Assembly: GCF_000424145.1 (NCBI RefSeq)
Contig: NZ_AUJI01000012.1
Coordinates: 1 to 64,000, forward strand
DNA: 64,000 nucleotides
Origin: Butyrivibrio sp. AC2005
GTDB lineage: Bacteria > Bacillota > Clostridia > Lachnospirales > Lachnospiraceae
Direction: 5' to 3'
The position numbers and the translations under genes were made by a program. Positions 26,452-35,254 of the stretch are shown one piece after another. The notes under the pieces were generated by a model. That model worked only from the letters and a program-made list of their open reading frames with translations, was not told the DNA's origin and did no database searches. How positions within the stretch are numbered: position 1 is the first letter of the stretch; the number at the start of each line of letters is the position of its first letter.

Positions 26452-26808
26452 ATGCCCAAAACTTATAATAGAATGCTAAAGAATAATTCACAAAAGCTTC
26501 GGAAGCAGATGACTAAGGAAGAACGCCACTTGTGGTATGACTTCTTGAAATCTCTTCCTGTCACTATTAACAGACAAAAGGTAATAGGACCTTATATTAT
26601 TGATTTTTATTGTGCTAAATCAAAAACCGCTATTGAGTTGGATGGATCACAACATTTTGAAAAGGATGGAAAGGCTACCGATATTGAAAGAGATAATTAT
26701 CTGAAGGAAATAGGGATTAAGGTAATTAGATATGCAAATAATGATGTAAATCGGAATTTTGATGTAGTATGTGAAGATATAGCAAGAAAATTGGAAGTGA
26801 TAAAGTGA
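26452..26808 (+). CDS. DUF559 (Vsr-like endonuclease fold) protein
   Basis: 118 residues. Typical DUF559 order: LRKQMTKEERHLWYDFLK, then YIIDFYCAKSKTAIELDGSQH with the Asp and Glu of a PD-(D/E)xK-like centre, and NYLKEIGIKVIRYANNDV. These relatives of the Vsr mismatch endonuclease are common near mobile DNA; the substrate is unknown. Start at 26452 is set by GAGGAG five bases upstream. The surrounding DNA is markedly AT-rich and lies between repeat copies and a tandem repeat, which suggests recent arrival. Confidence 0.88.
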   Translation: MPKTYNRMLKNNSQKLRKQMTKEERHLWYDFLKSLPVTINRQKVIGPYIIDFYCAKSKTAIELDGSQHFEKDGKATDIERDNYLKEIGIKVIRYANNDVNRNFDVVCEDIARKLEVIK

Positions 26809-26820
26809 GAATTGGGGGAT

Positions 26821-26852
26821 AACAAAAGACCTCGGAGTAGAATCTTCGAGGC
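26821..26852 (-). terminator. hairpin, possible terminator on the minus strand
   Basis: On the minus strand CCTCG pairs with CGAGG around a 12-base loop and TCTTTTG follows. It could end transcripts from prs, which reads towards it through about 240 bases of repeats. Confidence 0.4.
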
Positions 26853-26884
26853 CTCAAAGTATTTGGTTTGAATTCTGGAATTTA

Positions 26885-26966
26885 ATATATGGATTTGATT
26901 CTGGAATCTAATAATATATGGATTTGATTCTGGAATCTAATAATATATGGATTTGATTCTGGAATC
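26885..26966 (+). repeat. 29-bp tandem repeat, 2.8 copies
   Basis: The unit ATATATGGATTTGATTCTGG plus AATCTAATA occurs exactly at 26885-26913 and 26914-26942 and in part at 26943-26966. Degraded half-units flank it (26859-26884 and about 26967-26995). There are no spacers, so it is not a CRISPR. Confidence 0.9.
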
Positions 26967-27021
26967 AATTGATTTATTGATACGATTTTGGAAATCTCAA
27001 TTCTTGGTTAAGATTTCGGGC

Positions 27022-27066
27022 CCCCTCATCCGGCGCTTCGCGCCACCTTCCCCCCAAGGGGAAGGC
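27022..27066 (-). repeat. interspersed palindromic repeat, short form, reversed (copy 6)
   Basis: 45 nt, canonical on the minus strand with hairpin GGCGC-GAA-GCGCC. It begins 27 bases past the prs stop, in the same orientation as prs, so it could act at the 3' end of that mRNA. Confidence 0.92.
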
Positions 27067-27092
27067 TTTAGATAGGGGGCGTATTTTAGCAA

Positions 27093-28289
27093 TTACTTTT
27101 GGGTTTCAAGCTCGCCTTTTTTGTATCTGGCGATAATACTGTTGATACGCTCGACAGGATTAAGCAGATCGCTGATAGAAGCGTCGTGATTAAGTGTGTC
27201 GATAAGGTAAGCAATGTACTTACTCATGTCACAGCTTATGTACCATTCTCTGGAGAGAAGCTCGGGAGTCTGGTAGATAAGGTTTGTGGTAAGTACTCTG
27301 TCGATGAGACCTTCTTCGTGAGCCTTATCAAATTTCTCAAGGCCATTGGTGAAGAGACCAAAGGTTGAGAATGCAAATATTCTTGCTGCTTTTCTCTGCT
27401 TAAGAGCTTTTGCTACGTCGAAGATACTTTCTCCGGAGGAAATCATATCATCTACAATGATAACATCCTTGCCCTCAACAGAGGTTCCGAGGAATTCATG
27501 TGATACGATGGGATTTCTACCATCAACAACCTGAGTGTAGTCGCGGCGCTTATAGAACATTCCCACGTCGAGACCCATAACACTTGCAAGGTAGATAGCA
27601 CGACCCATACCACCTTCATCAGGTGAGATGACCATCATGTGATCTGAATCAATCTGAAGATCATTGATATTTCTAAGGAGTGCCTTTATAAACTGATAAG
27701 TTGTACGTACTGTTTCAAATCCATTAAGTGGAATAGCATTCTGAACTCTGGGATCGTGAGCATCAAATGTTATGATGTTGTCTACGCCCATTCCTACAAG
27801 CTCCTGAAGAGCAATAGCACAGTCGAGAGATTCTCTGGATGTGCGTTTGTGCTGACGGCTCTCATAGAGGAAAGGCATGATAACTGTGATTCTTCTTGCC
27901 TTACCACCTACGGCAGCAATAATTCTTTTAAGATCCTGATAGTGATCATCAGGAGACATGTGATTTTCTTTTCCGAAAAGAGAATATGTAAGAGAGTGGT
28001 TACAAACATCAACCATGAGGTAGAGATCATCACCTCTGACAGACTGCTTGATGACACCCTTGGCTTCACCGCTTCCGAATCTCGGAACCTCAGCCTTTAA
28101 GAGGTAAGAGGGACGTTCATAGCCTGTAAATGCAAGGCTGCCCTTGTGCTCGTTCTCGCGTTCCTGACGCCACTTAACCAGGTAGTAGTCCACCTTTTCT
28201 CCAAGTGACTCGCATCCCTTTAAGGGAATGATACCCAGTGAACCAACGGGGATTGTTTCAAGGTTACGTTTTTCTTCTCTTCTTGGCAT
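27093..28289 (-). CDS. prs: ribose-phosphate pyrophosphokinase (PRPP synthetase), long form
   Basis: About 398 residues, longer than the 315-residue classical enzyme because of an N-terminal extension of about 80 residues. Motifs present: PFLYESRQHKRTSRESLD (the flexible loop), DNIITFDAHDPRVQNA, VISPDEGGMGRAIYLA and the PRPP loop VIIVDDMISSGES. It makes PRPP from ribose-5-P and ATP. Start at ATG 28289; an in-frame TTG two codons upstream (28295) is closer to the GTGAGG site and is possible. It follows dnaI by 12 bases on the same strand, so dnaD-dnaI-prs looks like an operon. Confidence 0.92.
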   Translation of the reverse strand: MPRREEKRNLETIPVGSLGIIPLKGCESLGEKVDYYLVKWRQERENEHKGSLAFTGYERPSYLLKAEVPRFGSGEAKGVIKQSVRGDDLYLMVDVCNHSLTYSLFGKENHMSPDDHYQDLKRIIAAVGGKARRITVIMPFLYESRQHKRTSRESLDCAIALQELVGMGVDNIITFDAHDPRVQNAIPLNGFETVRTTYQFIKALLRNINDLQIDSDHMMVISPDEGGMGRAIYLASVMGLDVGMFYKRRDYTQVVDGRNPIVSHEFLGTSVEGKDVIIVDDMISSGESIFDVAKALKQRKAARIFAFSTFGLFTNGLEKFDKAHEEGLIDRVLTTNLIYQTPELLSREWYISCDMSKYIAYLIDTLNHDASISDLLNPVERINSIIARYKKGELETQK

Positions 28290-28301
28290 TGCCAAAATTC
28301 C

Positions 28302-29270
28302 TCACTTTCTATTCTGGACCTTTTTCATGATGCGTATATCTCTGCCGGTCAGCTTACAAAGATGATAAGAGCTGGCAATTCTGGAGGATACGCGCTCTGA
28401 GTACATGGACTTGATATCGTCCAATGAAAAATTGGTTGTGATAATAGTGGATTTATTCCTGTTCAGTCTCTCATTAATGCATGTAAATAGCTGAGGAATA
28501 GAAGTGTTTGACACGTGCTCTGTCCCCAGATCATCAATTATGAGAAGTTCTGTATTGTATAGGTTTTCATATAAGGACCTGAGTTCCTCTGATTTTTTGA
28601 AATCATAAGTACTGGTCTGAATCATTGAAAAGAGAGAAGCAGCACTGAAATACAGCACGGAATGGCCCTTTTCAAGGATTTCTTTAGCAATACAAATTGA
28701 TAGGAATGATTTACCAGTACCAACTGTACCATAAAAGAGGAGGTTTGGGTATAAACTTTCAAAATTCTTAATAAAATCTTTCGAAGTTCTAACTGCTCCG
28801 CGAAAACGTTCCAAATCCTCGCCTTCATAGTAATCCTCGGAAAGGATACCAAAATTAGCCTCTTCTGCCAGCTTATTAATGTTTGACTGGGCATAGAGGC
28901 GTTCTATAATCTTTTGTTTAAAGCATGAGCACTTTTCATTGCCCACGTAACCGGTGTCCTTGCAAAAAGGGCACTCATACTGCATCTCCAGATAATCGTC
29001 GGAGAGACCGGCTTCACGAAGAAGGCTGCGTTTTTGAGCTGCAACCTCAGCCAACTGTCTGTGAAGCTCGGATCTGTCCAACTTTTCCCCACTTAGAAGG
29101 CGGCGTCCGAAGGCAGCACTTCTCTTTCCGGTCTCCTGTTCAAGAACAAGATATCCCGGAACATGTTGCTCAACATACCTGATTCGCTTGGTTAGCTCAC
29201 TGCGCTTAAGGGTACGGACTTTTTCATAGTCGTGCATGATTTCGTCGTACTGAGTGTTTGATAATGCCAT
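28302..29270 (-). CDS. dnaI: primosomal helicase loader, DnaI/DnaC-like AAA+ ATPase
   Basis: 322 residues. An N-terminal helical region ends in a zinc motif with CPFCKDTGYVGNEKCSC (about 110-126), followed by an AAA+ core with Walker A GTVGTGKSF, Walker B LLIIDDLGTE and a sensor-1 TIITTNF. Such proteins load the DnaB hexamer at origins and restart forks. It is preceded by a dnaD gene 77 bases upstream and followed by prs. Confidence 0.9.
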   Translation of the reverse strand: MALSNTQYDEIMHDYEKVRTLKRSELTKRIRYVEQHVPGYLVLEQETGKRSAAFGRRLLSGEKLDRSELHRQLAEVAAQKRSLLREAGLSDDYLEMQYECPFCKDTGYVGNEKCSCFKQKIIERLYAQSNINKLAEEANFGILSEDYYEGEDLERFRGAVRTSKDFIKNFESLYPNLLFYGTVGTGKSFLSICIAKEILEKGHSVLYFSAASLFSMIQTSTYDFKKSEELRSLYENLYNTELLIIDDLGTEHVSNTSIPQLFTCINERLNRNKSTIITTNFSLDDIKSMYSERVSSRIASSYHLCKLTGRDIRIMKKVQNRK

Positions 29271-29347
29271 AGCGATGTTCCCCTCCCTGCGCTTCCCACA
29301 CGGATTAGTATTATCCCGTTAATATCGCCGTATGGGAAGCACATATC

Positions 29348-30373
29348 TTAATTGTCCAGTAACTGTTGTTCCAGACTAGAAAGATCGTAGTCATTCTGTC
29401 TAAACTGATGGAAGCGATTGTTTGATCTTATATTATCAATTTTCTTAATGCTTTCTTTTTTAGCGGTCTCTTTTCCGAATTCGGAATCCATCTTGTTTAT
29501 ATCTGCAAGAGTTTTAACACCGCCCTTGAACCAGCTTCTGAGAATTCCGTCGCAGTACTGAAGACGCTTAACCTGAGTCTGAAGTACTGTTCTGCGGCAG
29601 GCCTCTGTGATGATGACCAGTGAAAAGCCATATTCATTCTGCCAGCGATCAAAGAACTGAAGCTCTGCAGGAGTAGGAGCGTTCTGCATACCAAGCTCCT
29701 TCATAATCTGATAAGCAGTTCTGTTTGCTGAGTTCTCAAGGCTTGCCTGCGCGGTTGTGGTTATGCCTTTTTCATGCCATGCCATTGCTACCTTGCGAAC
29801 ATAATCGAAATCCTTCTTGCCTGCGCTTGCACAGTGCTGGAGAAGGTAATCCAGAAGATCCTCTGAGAATTCAAGATCATCCTGAATATAGTAGATAGTC
29901 TTAATCTCGTTAGGATTAAGTGTACGTCCGAAATACTGTTCAGCAACGAAAAGCATCTGCGGATTGTCCTTGTGTTCAGCCTTCTTCTTAGGCTTTTTTA
30001 CTACTGAATACTTAGGCTGTGCTTCATCTTCAGTGATGCGCACTGAATGCAGACTTGTGACCTTAGCTGCGCGCTTAGGAAGAATGTCCTGCATATGGAT
30101 ACCAATAAGCTGACCTGCAGCATCGAGCTCAAGCCCAATAAGTCCAAGCTCCTCCCAGTAGGAGAGGGCACGCTGAACGTCCTTCTCCGTATAATTGAAC
30201 TTATCTGCAAGGTCAGCAACGCTGGTAGCCGTGCCTGCGCACATCATTCTAAGCAGATAAAGGTAGACCTTTATCTGTGCGTCGTTTGCATCTGCAAGGT
30301 ATTCGTCTATAAAGATATTGGAAAGTGATGTCGTTGACATCATAGAATTATTGATAGTTACTCGCCCCATCAT
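29348..30373 (-). CDS. DnaD domain-containing replication initiation protein
   Basis: 341 residues. The N-terminal winged helix (VYLYLLRMMCAGTATSVADL, then YTEKDVQRALSYWEELGLI) is DnaD/DnaB-type, and DnaD C-terminal-like domains follow (AEQYFGRTLNPNEIKTIYYI with LLDYLLQHCASAGKKDFDYV, and YGFSLVIITEACRRTV). The protein remodels DNA and recruits the helicase loader to DnaA-bound origins. It starts an operon with dnaI and prs; the promoter is at 30434-30461, and DnaA boxes lie upstream of that. Confidence 0.9.
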   Translation of the reverse strand: MMGRVTINNSMMSTTSLSNIFIDEYLADANDAQIKVYLYLLRMMCAGTATSVADLADKFNYTEKDVQRALSYWEELGLIGLELDAAGQLIGIHMQDILPKRAAKVTSLHSVRITEDEAQPKYSVVKKPKKKAEHKDNPQMLFVAEQYFGRTLNPNEIKTIYYIQDDLEFSEDLLDYLLQHCASAGKKDFDYVRKVAMAWHEKGITTTAQASLENSANRTAYQIMKELGMQNAPTPAELQFFDRWQNEYGFSLVIITEACRRTVLQTQVKRLQYCDGILRSWFKGGVKTLADINKMDSEFGKETAKKESIKKIDNIRSNNRFHQFRQNDYDLSSLEQQLLDN

Positions 30374-30433
30374 ACTTTTTCTTCACCCACTTTTTTAATA
30401 TATTTTTCATTTCTTCTCTTTGACACGTTTTGA

Positions 30434-30461
30434 ATTATACACTTAATGTACCCGGATGCAA
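30434..30461 (-). promoter_or_regulatory. promoter of dnaD-dnaI-prs
   Basis: On the minus strand TTGCAT and TATAAT are 16 bases apart, about 60 bases before the dnaD start. Confidence 0.65.
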
Positions 30462-30520
30462 ATGGGAAAAATGACGATAAAAAAGCAGGCGTGTACTGGC
30501 TTTAAACGTTTTCGGTCCGT

Positions 30521-30623
30521 TGTGGACAATGTGGATAAGGTGGATTATTTTTATGAAAAAAATATAAGAAACCGCTGGCTACACAAAGCGTTTCGCGGTG
30601 TAGCCAGCGGGAAGTTATCCACA
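30521..30623. promoter_or_regulatory. cluster of DnaA boxes
   Basis: Perfect 9-mers TGTGGATAA (30530-30538) and TTATCCACA (30615-30623) plus a one-mismatch TGTGGACAA (30521-30529) directly abutting the first. Degenerate forms GTGGATTAT (30541 region) and AGTGGATAG (near 30653) are nearby, and an AT-rich stretch sits at 30543-30568. They lie 60-160 bases upstream of the dnaD promoter, so DnaA control of the primosome operon is plausible. dnaA and dnaN are not in the window, so this is not called as oriC. Confidence 0.65.
30560..30610 (-). terminator. intrinsic terminator after murC
   Basis: A perfect 13-bp stem, CCGCTGGCTACAC with GTGTAGCCAGCGG, is followed on the minus strand by TTTCTTATATTTTTTT. 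Confidence 0.88.
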
Positions 30624-30671
30624 TGAAATTTTAATTAAATTGTATAAGGTGTAAGTGGATAGGGTGGAAAA

Positions 30672-32057
30672 TTACATACCCAAAAGGTCATTTGCGATAT
30701 TTACCACATTACCTGCCCCCATGGTTATCAACATGTCATCCTTAGTGCAATTTTGCAAAAGAAATTTTTCAATTTCTTCAAAGGATGGAAAATAGTAACA
30801 TTCATGTCCGAGTGACTCGATTTTTTCCTTGAGAGTCCTTGAGCTAATGCCGAGATTGTCGGTCTCTCTGGCAGCATAAATATCAGCAATTATCAGTTTA
30901 TCTGCACCGAGAAGGGAGTTTGCAAACTCGTCCATGAGTGCCTTGGTCCTTGTAAAGGTATGAGGCTGGAAAACTACCCATAGATTTTTGTGAGGATAAT
31001 TTTTAGCTGCGCTTAAGGTTGCGGCAATTTCGGTTGGATGATGAGCGTAGTCATCTATAATTGTTACGCCGTCTACAGTTCCCTTGTACTCAAAACGTCT
31101 GTCTGTACCTGTAAAGGAACAAAGTCCTGATTTGATCTCTGCTTCGGGGATATCAAAAACATCTGCGGTTGCTGCGGCAGCCATGGCATTTCCTATGTTA
31201 TGCTTTCCCGGAACCTTGAGAGTTATGTCATATCCGTCTGAGTTTCTTCTATTAATATGGAACGAAGCATTTCCAAATGCATCATAAGTAATATCGGTCG
31301 GATAGTAATCGAACACATCTGAAAAACCAAAGGTTTTTACATTACATGAAAGACCGTCTGTTATTTCTGAAAGGTTCGGAATCTCTCCGTTGATAACAAG
31401 AGTTCCGTTTTCAGGGATGAGCTCGGCAAATTTCCTAAAGGATCTTCTGATGTCATCAAGGTCCTTGAAGAAATCCAGATGATCGGCGTCCACGTTAAGA
31501 ATTATGCCGACTCCGGGGAAAAAGCTAAGAAAACTGTTTGTGTACTCGCAGGCCTCTGTCACAAAGTATTTGGAAGTACCGATTCGGATGTTTCCACCTA
31601 TGTCCTTCAAAAAACCACCAATGGAAACAGTGGGATCAAGATTTCCCTCAAGCATGATCTTTGCAACCATGGCTGTTGTGGTAGTCTTGCCGTGGGTCCC
31701 TGCAACATTCACGGGCAGATAGTAGTGCTGCATTATCTGACCAAGGAGTTCTGCTCTGGTCAGCATGGGAATGTCCAGCTTTTTTGCTGCGGCAAATTCC
31801 GGATTGTCCGGATGAATGGCAGCGGTGTATACAACAAGATCAGGTTTTATGATACTGTCGATGTTCTCGGCATTTTGTCCTATAATTACCTTTATTCCTG
31901 CCTTGGTAAGTTCTGCTGTAGCCTCGGATTCTGAACGATCTGAGCCGCTTACCTTAAATCCTCTGTCAGCAAGTACCAGTGCAAGTCCGCTCATGGAAAT
32001 TCCGCCGATACCAATAAAATATACACTTATGGGATTATCAAAGCTAATCTGATACAT
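30672..32057 (-). CDS. murC: UDP-N-acetylmuramate--L-alanine ligase
   Basis: 461 residues, normal MurC length. Rossmann start VYFIGIGGISMSGLALVLAD, the ATP loop VAGTHGKTTTTAMVA, central domain EACEYTNSFLSFFPGVGIILNVDADHLD and C-terminal DDYAHHPTEIAATL. It adds the first alanine of the peptidoglycan stem peptide in the cytoplasm. GGAGGGA lies nine bases before the ATG. It is transcribed alone, ending at a strong terminator before the DnaA boxes. Confidence 0.97.
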   Translation of the reverse strand: MYQISFDNPISVYFIGIGGISMSGLALVLADRGFKVSGSDRSESEATAELTKAGIKVIIGQNAENIDSIIKPDLVVYTAAIHPDNPEFAAAKKLDIPMLTRAELLGQIMQHYYLPVNVAGTHGKTTTTAMVAKIMLEGNLDPTVSIGGFLKDIGGNIRIGTSKYFVTEACEYTNSFLSFFPGVGIILNVDADHLDFFKDLDDIRRSFRKFAELIPENGTLVINGEIPNLSEITDGLSCNVKTFGFSDVFDYYPTDITYDAFGNASFHINRRNSDGYDITLKVPGKHNIGNAMAAAATADVFDIPEAEIKSGLCSFTGTDRRFEYKGTVDGVTIIDDYAHHPTEIAATLSAAKNYPHKNLWVVFQPHTFTRTKALMDEFANSLLGADKLIIADIYAARETDNLGISSRTLKEKIESLGHECYYFPSFEEIEKFLLQNCTKDDMLITMGAGNVVNIANDLLGM

Positions 32058-32177
32058 GAAGTCCCTCCTTTGTTAGTCTGAATATATAGAATAAACATAC
32101 TACTTCCTATTAATCATGTCAAAATTTAAAATATATCCAAAAAGTGAGAAAAATAGCGGATTATTTTTGTAAATGCG

Positions 32178-32206
32178 TTCACTTTAAAAATCTTATGTGA
32201 TATACT
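32178..32206 (+). promoter_or_regulatory. promoter of glgCD
   Basis: TTCACT and TATACT are separated by exactly 17 bases and TGA precedes the -10 (extended -10). About 95 bases upstream of glgC. Confidence 0.7.
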
Positions 32207-32302
32207 CTAATTGGTGATTTGTGTGGGGGAATAAAATCTACCATTAATAAAAAGCACCGCGAGCAAAAAAAATTCATTATTAAATGACAACGAGGTCTTA
32301 AC

Positions 32303-33574
32303 ATGATAAAAAAAGAGATGATTGCCATGTTGCTGGCCGGTGGGCAAGGTAGCAGACTGGGCGTGCTTACGGCAAAAATGGCAAAACCAGCAGTTTCATT
32401 TGGCGGTAAATACCGCATCATTGACTTTCCACTCAGTAACTGTATCAATTCAGGAGTAGATACAGTGGGCGTACTTACTCAGTACAGACCGCTGCGTCTT
32501 AATTCGCATATCGGAATCGGCATTCCGTGGGATCTTGACCGAAATATCGGTGGGGTTTCCATACTGCCTCCTTATGAAAAGAGCGCAAACAGTGAGTGGT
32601 ACACAGGTACGGCTAATGCTATTTTCCAGAACCTGGAGTACATGGAAAATTACCATCCTGACTATGTGCTCATCCTTTCGGGTGACCATATTTACAAGAT
32701 GGATTATGAGACTATGCTTGATTTCCACAAGGCTAACGGAGCAGATGTTACTATCGCTGTTATGCCTGTACCGATTGAGGAAGCAAGCAGATTCGGTATC
32801 ATGATTACAGATGAGGACAGAAAGATTGTGGACTTCGAGGAGAAGCCTGAGAAGCCGCGTTCAAATCTTGCTTCCATGGGTATCTATATCTTCTCATGGG
32901 AGGCACTTAAGGAAGCCCTCATAACTAATCAGGATCAGCCTGGGCTCGATTTTGGTAAGCATATTATTCCTTACTGCAAGGAGAAGGGACAGTCCCTTTA
33001 TGCTTATGAGTTCGATGGCTACTGGAAGGATGTAGGAACACTGACATCCTATTGGGAAGCTAACATGGAGCTCATCGATATCGTTCCTGAGTTCAATCTC
33101 TATGAAGAGTATTGGAAGATATACACAAGGAATGAGGTTCAGCCTCCGCAGTACCTTGGACCTGAGAGTTCTACTTCAAGAAGTATTATCGGTGAGGGTT
33201 CTGAGATCTACGGCGAGGTACACAATTCCGTAATCGGATGTGGAGTTAAGATTGGCAAGGGCACAGTAGTAAGCCATTCAATCATTATGAACGGAACCGA
33301 GATCGGTGAGAACTGTAATGTTGAGAAGGCAGTCATAGCCGAGCAGGTTAAGATTGGAAATAATGTAAAACTTGGTGAGGGTGATGAAGTTCAGAATGAG
33401 ACCAAGCCGGGAATTTACAGAGATGGAATCGTAACTATCGGAGAAAAATCAGTTGTACCTGATGGTGTAAGTGTTGGTAAGAACACGATGATCTCCGGTG
33501 TAACTACCGAAAAGGACTATCCGGACAGAGTGCTGGCTAGCGGAAGAACATTAGATAAGGCAGGTGATAGGTAG
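32303..33574 (+). CDS. glgC: glucose-1-phosphate adenylyltransferase, catalytic subunit GlgC
   Basis: 423 residues. [21 protein letters not shown] is the nucleotidyltransferase loop; [31 protein letters not shown] and [20 protein letters not shown] are further catalytic motifs, and a left-handed beta-helix fills about 290-400. It makes ADP-glucose, the glycogen precursor. The GTG of glgD overlaps its stop codon by one base, so the two subunits are translationally coupled. No synthase or branching enzyme gene is adjacent. Confidence 0.97.
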   Translation: MIKKEMIAMLLAGGQGSRLGVLTAKMAKPAVSFGGKYRIIDFPLSNCINSGVDTVGVLTQYRPLRLNSHIGIGIPWDLDRNIGGVSILPPYEKSANSEWYTGTANAIFQNLEYMENYHPDYVLILSGDHIYKMDYETMLDFHKANGADVTIAVMPVPIEEASRFGIMITDEDRKIVDFEEKPEKPRSNLASMGIYIFSWEALKEALITNQDQPGLDFGKHIIPYCKEKGQSLYAYEFDGYWKDVGTLTSYWEANMELIDIVPEFNLYEEYWKIYTRNEVQPPQYLGPESSTSRSIIGEGSEIYGEVHNSVIGCGVKIGKGTVVSHSIIMNGTEIGENCNVEKAVIAEQVKIGNNVKLGEGDEVQNETKPGIYRDGIVTIGEKSVVPDGVSVGKNTMISGVTTEKDYPDRVLASGRTLDKAGDR

Positions 33575-34692
33575 TGAGAGCGATTGGAATTATTCTTGCC
33601 GGAGGCGGCAGCAACCGTATGCACGAGCTTTCTAAAAACAGAGCAGTATGTGCTATGCCGATTGCCGGATTTTACAGAAGTATTGATTTTGCATTAAGTA
33701 ATATGACGAACTCCCATATTCAGACAGTAGCGGTTTTCACGCAGTATAATGCAGGAAGCCTGAACACACATCTGTCTTCATCAAAGTGGTGGGATTTCGG
33801 ACGTAAGCAGGGCGGACTTTATGTCTTCACTCCTGCTGCCAAGGCTAACGGCAACCTGTGGTACAGGGGAACAGCCGATGCCATTGCACAGAACCTCAGC
33901 TTCTTAAAGAGCTGTCATGAGCCTTATGTGGTTATTACATCAGGTGACTGTGTTTATAAGATGGATTATAACAAGCTTCTCGAGTATCACATTGAAAAGC
34001 AGGCAGACATTACAGTTGTATGTAAGGATGTTGCGGCAGATATCGATACTGAGAGATTCGGAACACTTCGTATGAACGAGGAGAGCCGTATCGAGGAGTT
34101 TGAGGAGAAGCCTGTAGTTGCAAGATCCAACACGGTTTCATGCGGTGTGTATGTTATCAGACGCCGCCAGCTTATAGAGCTTATTGAAAAAGCACAGACA
34201 GAAGAGAGATTCGACTTCGTTAGGGATATCCTCGTAAGATACAAGGATATGAAGAGAATCTACGGTTACAAGCTTAAGACCTATTGGAATAACATCGCTT
34301 CTGTTGAGGATTATTTCCGTACAAACATGGATTTCCTTAAGCCGGAAGTAAGAAATTATTTCTTCAACGAGTATCCGGGTGTTTATACAAAGGTTATTGA
34401 TCTTCCGCCTGCTAAGTACAATGTAGGAGTTAAGGTTTCAAACAGCCTTATCTCAAGCGGATGTATCATAAATGGTATGGTTGAGGATTCGGTTATTTTC
34501 AAGGGTGCATTCATTGGTAATAACTGCTACATTAAGAACTCAATCATTTTGAATGATGTTTACATCGGAGACAATACTCACATTGAGAACTGCATCGTGG
34601 AGAGTCACGGTACAATTCAGGCTAACTCCTATTACAAGGGAGAGAACGATATCAAGATCGTAGTCGAAAATAATGAGAGGTATGTAATCTGA
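33574..34692 (+). CDS. glgD: glucose-1-phosphate adenylyltransferase regulatory subunit GlgD
   Basis: 372 residues, related to GlgC but with altered active-site residues: GGGSNRMHELSKNRAVCAMP replaces the GGQGxRL loop, and TSGDCVYKMDYNKLLEY keeps the metal region. In Firmicutes GlgD pairs with GlgC and raises its activity. It begins at a GTG overlapping the glgC stop. A beta-helix closes the C-terminus. A weak hairpin (34709-34742, CAAATCTTTCT with AGAGAGATTTG) follows it. Confidence 0.95.
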   Translation: MRAIGIILAGGGSNRMHELSKNRAVCAMPIAGFYRSIDFALSNMTNSHIQTVAVFTQYNAGSLNTHLSSSKWWDFGRKQGGLYVFTPAAKANGNLWYRGTADAIAQNLSFLKSCHEPYVVITSGDCVYKMDYNKLLEYHIEKQADITVVCKDVAADIDTERFGTLRMNEESRIEEFEEKPVVARSNTVSCGVYVIRRRQLIELIEKAQTEERFDFVRDILVRYKDMKRIYGYKLKTYWNNIASVEDYFRTNMDFLKPEVRNYFFNEYPGVYTKVIDLPPAKYNVGVKVSNSLISSGCIINGMVEDSVIFKGAFIGNNCYIKNSIILNDVYIGDNTHIENCIVESHGTIQANSYYKGENDIKIVVENNERYVI

Positions 34693-34752
34693 ATGATGTT
34701 TTCAATTTCAAATCTTTCTATGCTGGCACAAAGAGAGATTTGTTATTGAGAA

Positions 34753-34780
34753 TTAACAAACATGATTATTCATGTATAGT
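34753..34780 (+). promoter_or_regulatory. promoter of spoVG
   Basis: TTAACA and TATAGT are 16 bases apart, 30 bases before the spoVG start. It could be read by the vegetative sigma factor; spoVG of Bacillus uses SigH and the match to that was not assessed. Confidence 0.55.
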
Positions 34781-34809
34781 AACAAGCATCAAAAAGGGGG
34801 ATTAACAGG

Positions 34810-35130
34810 ATGAATATTACAGATGTTCGTGTCAGAAAAGTAGCAAAGCAGGGGAAAATGCGTGCCATCGTTTCAATCACACTTGATAATGAATTTGTAG
34901 TTCATGACATCAAGGTAATTGAAGGTGACAAGGGTCTTTTCATAGCAATGCCCAGCAAAAAATCAGTTGATGGAGAGTATCGTGATATTGCACATCCAAT
35001 CAACTCCGATACCAGAAGGTTACTTCAGGATACCATTCTTAAGGCTTATGACGAGGCTTCAGATGAGGTCATCGATTCAAGACCGGTAGCTGAGGAAGCG
35101 GTTCCGAGCGGAGTTGGAAGTTTATATTAA
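34810..35130 (+). CDS. spoVG: septation/RNA-binding regulator SpoVG
   Basis: 106 residues. [20 protein letters not shown], then [20 protein letters not shown] and [23 protein letters not shown] are the strongly conserved SpoVG core. It is a small nucleic-acid-binding regulator tied to sporulation, septation and stress. AAAGGGGG lies nine bases before the ATG. It is flanked by its own promoter and terminator, so it is monocistronic. Confidence 0.97.
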   Translation: MNITDVRVRKVAKQGKMRAIVSITLDNEFVVHDIKVIEGDKGLFIAMPSKKSVDGEYRDIAHPINSDTRRLLQDTILKAYDEASDEVIDSRPVAEEAVPSGVGSLY

Positions 35131-35172
35131 AAAGGTTATTATACTTATAAATTTAATTTTGTGCTAATATAT

Positions 35173-35207
35173 GGGGAGTGACGATTCGGTCGCTTCCCAT
35201 TTTTATT
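35173..35207 (+). terminator. intrinsic terminator after spoVG
   Basis: A 10-bp stem, GGGGAGTGAC with GTCGCTTCCC (two G-T pairs), a GATTCG loop and ATTTTTATT. Its presence argues against translation of pth starting upstream at 35171. Confidence 0.85.
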
Positions 35208-35254
35208 CACGCGATGGCACGAGCCAGGCGGACATGAATCAAACGAGGATTAAT

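Noticed and set aside
26859..26995. CRISPR array
   Set aside because: The repeats are directly tandem without spacers and no cas genes are present.
30521..30623. Chromosomal origin oriC
   Set aside because: Only two perfect boxes, and dnaA/dnaN/recF are not adjacent; operon control or titration is the safer reading.
35171..35254. Upstream in-frame start for pth
   Set aside because: This stretch is the spoVG terminator hairpin; homology begins at MYLIAGLGNP.
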